This document shows positions 7,850 to 16,937 of a stretch of 64,000 bases of DNA, one piece after another. The stretch's first letter is position 1. Every line of letters begins with the position of its first letter. The notes below the pieces were generated by a model. The model had not been told where the DNA came from, did not search any database, and was given only the letters and a program-made list of their open reading frames with translations. The position numbers and the translations under genes were made by a program. The stretch lies in assembly GCA_033344875.1 (NCBI GenBank), contig JAWPMO010000001.1:1327595-1391594 (forward strand), read 5' to 3'. This stretch comes from Ilumatobacteraceae bacterium (lineage in GTDB: Bacteria > Actinomycetota > Acidimicrobiia > Acidimicrobiales > Ilumatobacteraceae).

Positions 7850-9685
7850 TCACCGGTCGACGTCGTCGGAGTCCGGTTCGTCGTCGGCCGAGCCGGCGGC
7901 CGAGTCGTCGGCAGCCGCCTCCGTGAACTGCTCCATCGCCTCGCTGAGCCCGCCGAGCAGACCGCCGATCAGCGAACCGCCGGCCGAGTCCTTGATCGCC
8001 GACGTCCCGCCCATCCGCTGCATCTGCCGTCTCGCCTCGTCGAGCCGCTCGCGCTGTGTGCGCCCGTCCTCGTCGCGTTCCTCCAGCGCCTCCTGCATCG
8101 CGGCACGCACCTCGGGGCGCTGCTCGCCGACGTCGGCCAGTTGCCCGAGGACCGCCCCGATCGCGGCACCACCCTTGCCGGTCAGGTCCTCGACCAGTTC
8201 GTGCGCGACGGGCGCCTCGGCGGAACGTGGAGGCGGCGACAACATCTCGATCTCGCTGACGTAGCCGAGCAGCGGACTCACCTTCATCCGCACGCGAGCA
8301 CCCTGGGGCGCCTCGGCGTAGATCTTCGACCGAACCTGATGGGCGACGATCGAGTCGCGAGTGCCGTCGTCGACGGCGAGGTGATAGCGGGTGCGACGCC
8401 GATGGTCCCGCCGCATCCCGCTCTGGTCACGTCGCGACCAGATCAACCATTGGACCACCTTCGGGAGCCGGTGCCCCGTCCGCAGCGTGCGGCGGCGGAC
8501 GACCTCGCCCTCCACGACCCGACGACGGAACAGGTCGGCCACACCGAGCACGACCTTGACGAGCGCGAACGTGGTCCCGATCGCAGCGACCGCCGCCACC
8601 CCGAGTGCGAGCAGTCGGATCGTGCGCTGACTCGAATCCGGTAGCGCCGACAGGTCGAACTCGTTGTCGGCCACCAAGAACGCACCGACGGTGAAGAACC
8701 CCATCACTGCCGCCTGGATCAGCCCGCCGAGTGCGGTCGACCAGGGCGCCTGACCCCACGCCGGTCGCAGCGCCAGGTAGCGGACCTTCACCCGCCGCCA
8801 ACGGCCCGTGACGTGGCTCCAGGCCTGACGATCGTGCTCGGTCTCGAACGGCAACTGTCGCAGCACCCCCGGCGCAAGACCCATCGCCGTCGCGTACGCC
8901 AGGTTCCGTTCCCAGATCGCGACCGAGGCCGCCGGCGCCTGCTCGAACGAACCGCTGGCAGCCAGGTGGTCTCGGACACCGAGCCACCGAGCGGCGGCTG
9001 CGAGGCCGGCCTCGGTCTCCGCCTGCGCATCGGAACGGGTGAGACGCCCTGCGACGTACGACAGCCCGAGCACACCGATGCCGGCGACGGTGGTGACGAA
9101 TCCGACCGCGCTGTCCAACGCCCGTTCCTCGTCCCACCCTCGCCACCGGAACCCGATGACGGCGGCGCCGAGCCAGCCGAAGGCCACCGCCGCCCACATC
9201 GTGACGATGTGGCGCACGTGGTAGCGGCGACGGCAGAGTCCCAGGTCACGACCGTGCCGATTGACCTCGCGGACGAAACCCTTCCACCAGCGTTCCGAAG
9301 CTCCTTCCGGGCCGAGCGTCAGCACCGCCGCCGGGGCGACACCCTCGCTCGCCTTGGACTCGATGTGCCGCAGCACGCGCTGCTCATAGGTGGTGAGTTC
9401 GTCGCGCCCGGTCCGGAGCCGGATGCGGACGTCGCCGCCGGTCTCCTCGATGTCGAGCCACCGTCGTGCCGCCAGATCGACCGCGGTCGCCGGCACTGCG
9501 TCGTCCTCGACGGCGAACCCGCCGGTGAGCAGATCGACGATGGCGGGCGGCTCGGGACCGAGGTCGATCGACGACGGTCCGACGGACGGCGTCGGTGGTC
9601 GAGTCGTGAGCCAGACGTACGCGATGGCGGCGGCCGGTACACCGACCGCGACCAGTCCGACGACGAGGGCGACGGCGAAGTTCAT
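7850..9685 (-). CDS. DUF2207-like membrane protein
   Basis: 611 residues. An N-terminal membrane segment (about 4-26) is followed by a cytosolic domain starting PPAIVDLLTGG and containing VDLAARRWLDIEE, the winged-helix-like pattern of DUF2207 proteins. Paired hydrophobic helices follow near 180-225, 310-340 and 350-380. The last 130 residues are charged, Glu/Arg-rich and then acidic, probably a cytosolic tail with coiled coil. The canonical DUF2207 extracellular domain seems to be missing, so this may be a divergent relative. The start ATG at 9685 sits directly before the membrane segment. Function unknown. The stop lies three bases from that of the convergent polymerase gene. Confidence 0.65.
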   Translation of the reverse strand: MNFAVALVVGLVAVGVPAAAIAYVWLTTRPPTPSVGPSSIDLGPEPPAIVDLLTGGFAVEDDAVPATAVDLAARRWLDIEETGGDVRIRLRTGRDELTTYEQRVLRHIESKASEGVAPAAVLTLGPEGASERWWKGFVREVNRHGRDLGLCRRRYHVRHIVTMWAAVAFGWLGAAVIGFRWRGWDEERALDSAVGFVTTVAGIGVLGLSYVAGRLTRSDAQAETEAGLAAAARWLGVRDHLAASGSFEQAPAASVAIWERNLAYATAMGLAPGVLRQLPFETEHDRQAWSHVTGRWRRVKVRYLALRPAWGQAPWSTALGGLIQAAVMGFFTVGAFLVADNEFDLSALPDSSQRTIRLLALGVAAVAAIGTTFALVKVVLGVADLFRRRVVEGEVVRRRTLRTGHRLPKVVQWLIWSRRDQSGMRRDHRRRTRYHLAVDDGTRDSIVAHQVRSKIYAEAPQGARVRMKVSPLLGYVSEIEMLSPPPRSAEAPVAHELVEDLTGKGGAAIGAVLGQLADVGEQRPEVRAAMQEALEERDEDGRTQRERLDEARRQMQRMGGTSAIKDSAGGSLIGGLLGGLSEAMEQFTEAAADDSAAGSADDEPDSDDVDR

Positions 9686-9876
9686 CCGCCGAGATTGCCA
9701 CGAACGACGCCGGCGTTCGGCGAATACCCCGGCCGGGCGAATCCGTCGGGCGCGATCAGGGTCGAAGGACCCGGCGATGCGGGACGCTTGACCGGGATGA
9801 TCCGCGACACGGTGACTAGGGTGACCTTCGACACACGCAACATCCGGCAATGTCGCCGGATGAGGGGGTAGATGAC

Positions 9877-11766
9877 ATGACCGACACGATCGACCGGTCG
9901 GGAGCGGACGAGGCAGAAGTCCTCGATCGGCTCGTGGTTCGTTTCGCCGGCGACTCCGGCGACGGGATGCAGCTCACCGGGGACCGATTCACCTCGGTCA
10001 GCGCCGCGTTCGGGAACGACCTCTCGACGTTTCCCGATTTCCCTGCCGAGATCCGGGCCCCGCAGGGCACCGTCAACGGCGTGTCGGCGTTCCAGGTGCA
10101 GATCTCCGATCACGACATCACGACACCGGGTGACGAACCCAACGTGCTCGTCGCGATGAACCCCGCCGCGCTGAAAGCCGATCTCCATCGGCTCGAGATG
10201 GGCGGCACGCTGATCGTCAACGAGGACGCGTTCGACGAACGCAATCTCGAGAAGGCCGACTACGACGCCAACCCGCTCGACGACGGCACGGTCGCCAACT
10301 ACCGGGTGCTCCGGGTGCCGATGACCTCGATCACCAAGCAGGTCTGCAGCGAGCTCGGCGTGAAACCACGCGATGCCGAACGCTCCAAGAACTTCTTCGC
10401 CCTCGGCCTCGTCTCCTGGATGTACACCCGCCCGACCGAGCCCACCATGGAGTGGATCGCCGGCAAGTTCAAGAAGAACGAACTCGTGGTCGCCGCCAAC
10501 CAGGCAGCGTTCAAGGCCGGGTTCGCGTTCGGTGAGACCACCGAGGCCGTCGGACACCGCTACGAGGTCCGTCCCGCCCAGATGCCGCCGGGCGAGTACA
10601 CGAGCATCAGCGGCAACACCGCGCTCGCGTGGGGCCTGATCGCCGCCGGCCAGCTGTCGAAACTCCCGGTCACGCTCGGTTCGTACCCGATCACGCCGGC
10701 GAGCGACATCCTGCACGAGCTGTCCAAGCACAAGCACTTCGGGGTCCGCACCGTTCAGGCCGAAGACGAGATCGCCGCCGTCGGCGTCGCCCTGGGCGCC
10801 GCGTTCAGCGGCCACCTCGGGGTGACCACCACCTCCGGGCCCGGCGTGGCGCTCAAGAGCGAGACGATCTCGCTCGCGATCGCGATCGAACTCCCGCTGC
10901 TGATCATCGACATCCAACGTGGAGGCCCATCGACCGGCCTGCCCACCAAGACCGAGGCATCCGACCTCAACCTCGCGATGTACGGACGACACGGCGAGTC
11001 ACCGCTGCCGATCGTCGCCAGCCACAGCCCCGCCCAGTGTTTCTACGCTGCGATCGAGGCGGCCCGCATCGCGCTCAAGTACCGCACACCGGTGATCCTG
11101 CTGAGCGACGGCTACGTGGCCAACGGCACCGAGCCCTGGCTGCTGCCCGACATCTCCACGCTGCCCGACATCTCCGTCCCGTTCGCGACCGAGTTCAACC
11201 ACACCGACGACGACGGCGAGCCCGACTTCTGGCCCTACCTCCGTGACGAGAACCTGGCCAGGCCCTGGGCGATCCCCGGCACGCCCGGCCTGATGCACCG
11301 CGTCGGCGGCATCGAGAAGCTCGACGGTTCCGGGAACATCAACTACGGGCCCGAAAACCACGCCAAGATGACCGAGCTCCGCCAGGCCAAGGTCGACAAG
11401 GTCGCCGACGACTACACCGAGCTCGAGATCCACGGTGACCCCGACGCCGACATCTGTCTGCTCGGCTGGGGGTCGACCTGGGCGGCGATCGACTCGGCGA
11501 TGCAGCGTCAGCGTCGAACCGGCAACAAGCTGGCCTGGATCCACCTCACCAACGTCAACCCGCTCCCCCACGACCTCGGCGAGAAGCTCGAACAGTTCCG
11601 AACCGTGATCGTTCCCGAACTCAACAGCGGGCAACTCTGCAACATCATCCGTGGCAAGTACCTGATCGACGCGATCTCGGTCGGCAAGGTCGCCGGCCTC
11701 CCGTTCACGGCTCGGGAGATCGAAGCCGCCATCGACGACGCACGCCAAGGAGGCGCAACATCATGA
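9877..11766 (+). CDS. korA: 2-oxoacid:ferredoxin oxidoreductase, alpha subunit (KorA)
   Basis: 629-residue fused gamma/alpha subunit of a 2-oxoacid (probably 2-oxoglutarate) oxidoreductase, which converts 2-oxoglutarate and CoA to succinyl-CoA and CO2 with ferredoxin as acceptor. The N-terminal gamma-type domain shows GDSGDGMQLTG near 25-35. The alpha domain begins near residue 266 with GSYPITPASDILHELSKHK and continues with AEDEIAAVGVALGAAFSG and TTSGPGVALKSE. The ATG at 9877 is preferred over 9850 because GAGGGGG lies 8 nt upstream. It overlaps korB by ATGA. Such KorAB pairs lack their own ferredoxin domain and occur in aerobic actinobacteria as a CO2-dependent TCA branch. Confidence 0.93.
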   Translation: MTDTIDRSGADEAEVLDRLVVRFAGDSGDGMQLTGDRFTSVSAAFGNDLSTFPDFPAEIRAPQGTVNGVSAFQVQISDHDITTPGDEPNVLVAMNPAALKADLHRLEMGGTLIVNEDAFDERNLEKADYDANPLDDGTVANYRVLRVPMTSITKQVCSELGVKPRDAERSKNFFALGLVSWMYTRPTEPTMEWIAGKFKKNELVVAANQAAFKAGFAFGETTEAVGHRYEVRPAQMPPGEYTSISGNTALAWGLIAAGQLSKLPVTLGSYPITPASDILHELSKHKHFGVRTVQAEDEIAAVGVALGAAFSGHLGVTTTSGPGVALKSETISLAIAIELPLLIIDIQRGGPSTGLPTKTEASDLNLAMYGRHGESPLPIVASHSPAQCFYAAIEAARIALKYRTPVILLSDGYVANGTEPWLLPDISTLPDISVPFATEFNHTDDDGEPDFWPYLRDENLARPWAIPGTPGLMHRVGGIEKLDGSGNINYGPENHAKMTELRQAKVDKVADDYTELEIHGDPDADICLLGWGSTWAAIDSAMQRQRRTGNKLAWIHLTNVNPLPHDLGEKLEQFRTVIVPELNSGQLCNIIRGKYLIDAISVGKVAGLPFTAREIEAAIDDARQGGATS

Positions 11767-12788
11767 GCGACGCAGCGGTCACCCTGACCACCAAGAAGGA
11801 CTGGGCGAGCGACCAGGAGGTGCGCTGGTGCCCGGGGTGCGGCGACTACGGCATCCTGCAGGCGGTCCAGCAGTTGATGCCCGATCTGGGCGTCGACCCG
11901 CACAACACGGTGTTCGTGTCGGGCATCGGGTGTTCGAGCCGTTTCCCGTACTACATGAACACGTACGGCATGCACTCGATCCACGGCCGCGCGCCGGCGA
12001 TCGCCACCGGCGTCGCCGTCGCCCGACCCGACCTCGACGTCTGGGTGATCACCGGCGACGGTGACGGCCTGTCGATCGGCGGCAACCACCTGATCCACGC
12101 GCTCCGCCGCAATGTCAACCTGACGATCCTGATGTTCAACAACCGGATCTACGGGCTCACCAAGGGCCAGTACTCACCGACCTCCGAGGTCGGCAAGGTC
12201 ACCAAGTCGACGCCGTTCGGTTCGATCGACCAACCGTTCAACCCGCTGTCGGTCGCACTCGGTGCCGAGGCGACGTTCGTCGCCCGCACGCACGACCTCG
12301 ACCGCAAGCACATGATGGAGACGTTCCGCGCCGCCCACGATCACCAGGGCGCCGCGTTCGTCGAGATCTACCAGAACTGCAACGTGTTCAACGACGGCCA
12401 GTTCAACGACATCACCAAGCGCAGCGTGCGCGACGAGATGATGATCGATCTGGTGCACGGCGAGCCGATCCTGTTCGGCGAAGACCACCGCCGCGGCGTG
12501 ATGATGGCCGAAGACGGCCATCTCCGTCTCGTCGACGTCGCCGATGTCGGCATCGAGCGGATCCTCGTCCACGACGTCCACCACCCGTACCCGTCATTGG
12601 CATTCGCACTCGCCCGCCTCAACAGCGACGACCACTCCCCCACACCGTTCGGCGTGTTCCGGCAGGTCGAACGGCCCGAGTTCGCCGGTTCGGTCGGCGC
12701 ACAGCTGGCCGCCGCATCCGAGGCCAAGGGCCCCGGCGACCTCGAGGCGTTGCTGCGCAGCAACGGCACCTGGACCGTCGACGGCTGA
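11763..12788 (+). CDS. korB: 2-oxoacid:ferredoxin oxidoreductase, beta subunit (KorB)
   Basis: 341-residue thiamine-diphosphate subunit that pairs with KorA. CPGCGDYG at residues 23-30 supplies iron-sulfur cysteines (Cys23, Cys26), with a further cysteine in SGIGCSSR (Cys57) and one in NCNVFND. The ThDP/Mg motif runs from GDGD (98-101) to NNRIYG (126-131), followed by LTKGQ. The start codon overlaps the korA stop (ATGA), implying translational coupling. The C-terminal 60 residues are the usual extension of the actinobacterial form. Acts in the cytosol as an (alpha-beta)2 complex. Confidence 0.94.
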   Translation: MSDAAVTLTTKKDWASDQEVRWCPGCGDYGILQAVQQLMPDLGVDPHNTVFVSGIGCSSRFPYYMNTYGMHSIHGRAPAIATGVAVARPDLDVWVITGDGDGLSIGGNHLIHALRRNVNLTILMFNNRIYGLTKGQYSPTSEVGKVTKSTPFGSIDQPFNPLSVALGAEATFVARTHDLDRKHMMETFRAAHDHQGAAFVEIYQNCNVFNDGQFNDITKRSVRDEMMIDLVHGEPILFGEDHRRGVMMAEDGHLRLVDVADVGIERILVHDVHHPYPSLAFALARLNSDDHSPTPFGVFRQVERPEFAGSVGAQLAAASEAKGPGDLEALLRSNGTWTVDG

Positions 12789-12818
12789 CCCACACCATCG
12801 GTGCCATCGGTACCGCCG

Positions 12819-13985
12819 TCAGTCGGCCGGGTGCACGATGAGCTCGACGTCCGGGTTGGCGACGTCGTCCGAGGCAACGGCCTCGGCGAGCTCGATCCAC
12901 GTGTTGCCCGGGGTCAGCCCGAACGTCTTGCCGTTCTCGTTGAGCAGGCGAATCGGGTTCGCGCTGTCGTCGCGCACCCAGCGTGCCCGGCGCACGGCAC
13001 CGTTGCTGAACACGTAGGCCGGGCCGTTGCCGACCGTCTGCGCCTCGGGGCTCCGGGCGTCGATCTGGCTCGGCAGGTACTCGACGACCATCACGATCAC
13101 GTTGGTGGCGCCGATTCGGCCATGCAGCACGTCGTCGTGGGGTGCGCCCTCCTGTGATCGGAGGAACCGGGCCGCATCCGCGTCCCACGTCCACTCGACG
13201 TCGATGCCGCGCATCGCCAGGTCGAACGACGAGACCGGGTCGCCCTGGAAGCTCTTCGTCGGTCGGAGGTACTCGAACTGCTGCTGGGGAGCGACGCCGA
13301 GGAGATCGTCCGGCGTCTGCGACCACAGGGTCTCGGTGCCGTTGTAGAGGTTGTGCGGTGCAGAACCGGGGCCCCGGTAGTAGCCCTGGCCACCCTTCTG
13401 CCAGTTCAGGTCGGTCAGCGCCGACTCGGCGATCAGCCGCTCGACGCCCGGGTTGCCGCCACTCCAGGCGAACAGCGGGTGGTCGAACGACGTGAGCAGG
13501 TCGACGTCTTGCGAACGTCCCGATCTGATCGGGCCGACCTGCTCGGATCCCTGACTGTGGAACACCGCTGCGAAGCGCGTGATGTCACCTTCGACGATCT
13601 CCTCGAACACGATGTCGGCGACCGCGAGCCCGCGATGGTTGCGACGTGCCGGGGACTGGTTGTCGATCTTGACCGCGAGCGCCGGCCGACCGATCGGTTC
13701 CTCGCCGTCGGCGAGCGGCGCACCGGTGAGCGGCTGACGTGGGATCGGCGGCAAGGTCGTGGTCGGCGCGACCGTCGTGGTGGTGGACCGCACGGTCGTC
13801 GTCGTGGTCGACGCCGTGGTCGTCGGATCGGGAAGCGTCGTCGACGCCGTGGTGGTCGGGTCGACGGTGGTGCTCGGAGCGGCGTCCTCACCGCCGCTGC
13901 ACGCCGCCAACAGCAGCGTCGCGGTGAGGGCCCCGACGATCGTTCGACGGCGCGCGTGTTGACGGAGATTTCGAGGTTCGATCAT
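12819..13985 (-). CDS. DUF3048 lipoprotein
   Basis: 388 residues. The N-terminus is basic, then hydrophobic, ending in the lipobox LLLAAC with Cys29 as the lipidated residue, so the protein is anchored outside the membrane. Residues about 33-75 are a Thr/Pro-rich linker built on repeated TTT and TTTAST units. The remainder matches DUF3048 (YerB-like): ALAVKIDNQSPARRNHRG, FEEIVEGDITRFAAVFHSQ, VGPIRSGRSQD, and a C-terminal segment on calling up a sugar-like or peptidoglycan-like ligand is not evident. The function of DUF3048 is unknown. The next gene upstream ends 16 bases away on the same strand. Confidence 0.85.
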   Translation of the reverse strand: MIEPRNLRQHARRRTIVGALTATLLLAACSGGEDAAPSTTVDPTTTASTTLPDPTTTASTTTTTVRSTTTTVAPTTTLPPIPRQPLTGAPLADGEEPIGRPALAVKIDNQSPARRNHRGLAVADIVFEEIVEGDITRFAAVFHSQGSEQVGPIRSGRSQDVDLLTSFDHPLFAWSGGNPGVERLIAESALTDLNWQKGGQGYYRGPGSAPHNLYNGTETLWSQTPDDLLGVAPQQQFEYLRPTKSFQGDPVSSFDLAMRGIDVEWTWDADAARFLRSQEGAPHDDVLHGRIGATNVIVMVVEYLPSQIDARSPEAQTVGNGPAYVFSNGAVRRARWVRDDSANPIRLLNENGKTFGLTPGNTWIELAEAVASDDVANPDVELIVHPAD

Positions 13986-14001
13986 GTGATGTCCAGCGTG
14001 C

Positions 14002-14916
14002 TCAGCCGCCCGAGCCGCAGTATCGCACTCGCCGACCGGCGATGTGCGGCGGCCCGAGGATCCATCCCTCTTCGCCGACGACCGCGCTCGTCCCCGGCCC
14101 GTCCACATCGATCTCGAACCACCCGTTGAGTTCGCCGTCGTGGTCGGCGTCACGGAGCGCAACGCTCACCGCTGCGACCTGGGCCGCATCGCGAACCGTG
14201 CCGACCGGCACGTCGACCGCGAACATCGTGGGCCAGGTCTCGGCAACGAGCAGTTCACCGGGTGCGATCGGTCGCGCCGTCGGTCCGGTCGTGAACGGCC
14301 ACACCTCGACGCCACCGCCGGCGAGCAGGGCGTCGAGCACCGGCAGCAACGTCAGGGTCTGCGAACCGACGCTGCCCGCGCCGAGCAACTGCCATCCGCT
14401 CGCCGGGCGCAGTCCGCGATCGCGCATCATCGACTCACAGGCGCGGAACTCGCCGACCGGGAACGAGTCCGGCTTGGTCGGCGCCAGGTGGGCGAGGTCG
14501 CGGCTGGCGGGGCGCCCCCAGAACGGTCCGGCGACGGTGCTGTCACGACCGACGTCGCCGACACCGCCGAGCCGATTGAGCGCCTCGGCCACCTCGAAGC
14601 GGTTGTTGCGGTTGTCGTCACCGTCGATCAGCAACTGCGAGATGATCCCCCACATCGCCCGCCAGGGCGGCCGCCCGTCGAGGCCGAACCACGCCGCGGA
14701 GCCGGTCGGGTACCCCAGGGACGCATCGACGGCGAGCAGGGTCCGGCGATCGGGGTCACGCACCAGCAGGGTTCGAGCCGCCGACCGGGTCGGCGGGTTC
14801 ACCAGTTCGGGCGACCCGGCCCCGTCGAGCACGGCCACCCAGATCGAGTCGGCGCCGGTCGTGGGGCGCGACGCCGCGCTCCAGTCGACGACCACGTAGC
14901 GGTCGAACAGCGTCAC
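14002..14916 (-). CDS. Conserved protein, possibly DUF429-like (RNase H fold)
   Basis: 304 residues. The first strand carries RYVVVDWSAASRP, and a second acidic site appears in TLLAVDASLGYPTG. Later come GEFRACE and an EVWPF motif. Two aspartates on adjacent strands with a downstream acidic motif recall DUF429 proteins of RNase H-like fold. Similar proteins in other bacteria have been loosely named after cobalamin or molybdopterin genes, with no firm evidence. I would not assign a reaction. It ends 16 bases before the DUF3048 start and begins 10 bases after the hemolysin III stop, so the three genes may form one transcript. Confidence 0.6.
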   Translation of the reverse strand: MTLFDRYVVVDWSAASRPTTGADSIWVAVLDGAGSPELVNPPTRSAARTLLVRDPDRRTLLAVDASLGYPTGSAAWFGLDGRPPWRAMWGIISQLLIDGDDNRNNRFEVAEALNRLGGVGDVGRDSTVAGPFWGRPASRDLAHLAPTKPDSFPVGEFRACESMMRDRGLRPASGWQLLGAGSVGSQTLTLLPVLDALLAGGGVEVWPFTTGPTARPIAPGELLVAETWPTMFAVDVPVGTVRDAAQVAAVSVALRDADHDGELNGWFEIDVDGPGTSAVVGEEGWILGPPHIAGRRVRYCGSGG

Positions 14917-14926
14917 GGGTGGCGGG

Positions 14927-15574
14927 TCAGGCGACCACGCTGGCGACCGCGCCGAAGTGCAACATCGCGGCCAGCACCGTGAAGCCGTGCCAGACCTCGT
15001 GGTACCCGAACGAGCGCGGCCAGGGATCGGGTCGCTTGAGCAGCAGCACCGGGAAACCGACCGTGTAGGCGATGCCGCCGCCCACGATCAGCGCAAGCTG
15101 GAGGCCGGTGAGCGAGTCCGCGAGCGCCGGCGCCGCGACGACGGCCGCCCAGCCCATGATCGGGTAGAGGGCGTAGCCGAGCCCCTGTAGGCGTCGAATC
15201 CCGGCGATCTTGATGACGATCCCCGTGATCCCGATCGCGGTCACCGCCGCCAACAGCGGGATGCCCCAGGCCAACGGCAGGGCGACGAGGCACAGTGGCG
15301 CATAGGTGCCGGCGATCAGCAGGTAGATCATCGAGTGGTCGAGCCGCTGCATGATCCGGCGAGCCCGCAGCGATTGCGCGAGCCGGTGGTACGAGGCCGA
15401 GGTGCCGAACACGAGGAGCAACGTCGCGGTGTAGATCGACGCAGCTGCCCGTCCGGCTGCACTGCTCGCGAACACGATCAGGAGCACTCCGGCGGGTATC
15501 GACGCGAAGAACGCCCAGCTGTGCAACACGCCACGCCACGACGGGCGCTCGAGCAACAGGTAGTCGGAGTTCAC
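14927..15574 (-). CDS. trhA: Hemolysin III family (PAQR-type) membrane protein
   Basis: 215 residues, seven predicted membrane helices. Family motifs are visible: the region around RPSWRGVLHSWAFF, the SASYHR motif (Ser/His metal site), LDHSMIYLLIAGTYAPL, and the C-terminal FGYHEVWHGFTVLAA with two His residues. Members are the bacterial relatives of adiponectin receptors, with a zinc site of one Asp and three His, and have been linked to membrane energetics and lipid homeostasis (TrhA). The start is a GTG at 15574 with TACGGT 7 nt upstream. Confidence 0.88.
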   Translation of the reverse strand: MNSDYLLLERPSWRGVLHSWAFFASIPAGVLLIVFASSAAGRAAASIYTATLLLVFGTSASYHRLAQSLRARRIMQRLDHSMIYLLIAGTYAPLCLVALPLAWGIPLLAAVTAIGITGIVIKIAGIRRLQGLGYALYPIMGWAAVVAAPALADSLTGLQLALIVGGGIAYTVGFPVLLLKRPDPWPRSFGYHEVWHGFTVLAAMLHFGAVASVVA

Positions 15575-15581
15575 GTCATTG

Positions 15582-15587
15582 ACCGTA
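15582..15587 (-). promoter_or_regulatory. Predicted -10 hexamer (TACGGT) of the hemolysin III gene
   Basis: TACGGT on the minus strand ends 7 nt before the GTG at 15574, fitting a leaderless transcript. No clear -35. Confidence 0.4.
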
Positions 15588-15626
15588 CCTGGACCGCGGG
15601 CCGCGCGCAGGTCGTTCCGGCAACGT

Positions 15627-16928
15627 TCAGACAGTTGTCGCCGAGACGACCCGGCGCGCCGTCCAGACGCGGGTGAGGAACGTCGATGCGACGAGGACCA
15701 TCAGCGGTTCGTAGGGCAATCGGTACCGATAGTTGCCGTAGTACAGGAAGCCGTAGAGGAACAACGCGGTCAGGAACGTCGCGGCGAACACGCGGCCGAT
15801 GCGCGTCGCCCAGAAACGCCGGCCGAGCACGATCGCGCCCAGCACGAAGAGGGTCAGCAGTCCGTAGTACCCGGTGTCGGCGAGCACGCCGATCCGCTCG
15901 ACGTTGATCGGGGCGATCGGCGCCTCCCGCGGCGCGTCGTTGACCCAGTCGAGCGCGAACGAATCGCCGCGGTTCAGGTGGATCAGCTTGAGGGGGATCA
16001 ACTGGAGTTCGTGCACCGGGTGCGTGAACATGTACTCGATCGCGTCGTTGCGCAATGCCTTGCCGGACTGCAACTCGCGCAGCGGCGGCTCCTGGTCGAA
16101 CTGCTGGTAGTACGACTCGGGCGGGTAGGTCTGCCCACCCGTGGCCCCCGCATGGTGGCCCGACCACAGCGTGGCGCTGGCGTTGGTGGCGACCGGGACG
16201 AACGCGTCCATCACGATCGCGTTGCGGATCGTCCAGGGCGCGAGGCAGGCGGCGGCGACCACGCCGGAGATCACCAGCTTCTTGAAGAGTTCGAACTTGG
16301 GCAGATCACGCCAGAACAGCACGATCGGCAGCAGCGCCCACGTGAGCGCCTCGCCGCGCACGAGCGCACCGAGACCGATCACCGCACCGATCGCGACCAT
16401 CCACCGCCACGTGGGCGTGGCGTGCGCGAGCACGAGCAGGAGCAGTACGAACATCGCCGTGTAGAGCGTCTCGGTCACCAGCAGATCGGTCCACAGGATC
16501 GGCCCCGGCAGCACGGCGAGCATCAACCCGCCCACGATCGCCGCTCGTCGGTCGACGACCCGCTCGATCAGCAGCATCAGCAGGACGACCGTGGCCGCGC
16601 CGACCACGGCGTTGAAGAGCTCACCCCAGAACGGGTTGATCCCGAACAGCCAGTAGAGGCCGGCGAGGATCGTCGAGTACCCCGGAGGCCACTGCGCCGA
16701 CGGGCCACCCTGCGGCGGACGGAAGCCCAGGCCCTCGTTGATCGCCACGGCGTTCGCGTTGTAGAGCATCGCGTCGTTGAGCACGAAGCCGTCGCGATCG
16801 ACCCACCACACCCACAGGACACGAAGCACCAGACCGAGCAGCCCGCACGCGGCGTACGCGAACCACGGACGCGCCGCGACGCCAACCACCGAGCGAGGGA
16901 GTCGATCCTGGACGGACATCACTGGCAT
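15627..16928 (-). CDS. Membrane glycosyltransferase, GT39/ArnT-like
   Basis: 433 residues with about ten predicted membrane helices. The first periplasmic loop contains DAMLYNANAVAINEGLGF, carrying the acidic residue typical of GT-C transferases, and the following PPGYSTILAGLYWLFG is the usual second motif of the dolichyl-phosphate-mannose-protein mannosyltransferase/ArnT superfamily. Such enzymes take a sugar from a polyprenyl phosphate donor and add it to protein, lipid or polysaccharide outside the membrane; donor and acceptor cannot be predicted. The stop lies 52 bases from the hemolysin III start. The start at 16928 is the first ATG after the helicase stop. Confidence 0.8.
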   Translation of the reverse strand: MPVMSVQDRLPRSVVGVAARPWFAYAACGLLGLVLRVLWVWWVDRDGFVLNDAMLYNANAVAINEGLGFRPPQGGPSAQWPPGYSTILAGLYWLFGINPFWGELFNAVVGAATVVLLMLLIERVVDRRAAIVGGLMLAVLPGPILWTDLLVTETLYTAMFVLLLLVLAHATPTWRWMVAIGAVIGLGALVRGEALTWALLPIVLFWRDLPKFELFKKLVISGVVAAACLAPWTIRNAIVMDAFVPVATNASATLWSGHHAGATGGQTYPPESYYQQFDQEPPLRELQSGKALRNDAIEYMFTHPVHELQLIPLKLIHLNRGDSFALDWVNDAPREAPIAPINVERIGVLADTGYYGLLTLFVLGAIVLGRRFWATRIGRVFAATFLTALFLYGFLYYGNYRYRLPYEPLMVLVASTFLTRVWTARRVVSATTV

Positions 16929-16937
16929 TGTCGCAGG

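Noticed and set aside
9788-9822. TTGACC ... TAGGGT as a korA promoter
   Set aside because: The spacer would be 23 bases; TAGGGT alone is too far from the korA start for a leaderless transcript and support is weak.
13745-13890. GTGGTCGTCG-type repeats as a minisatellite or CRISPR-like array
   Set aside because: They encode the Thr/Pro-rich linker of the DUF3048 lipoprotein; irregular units, no spacers.
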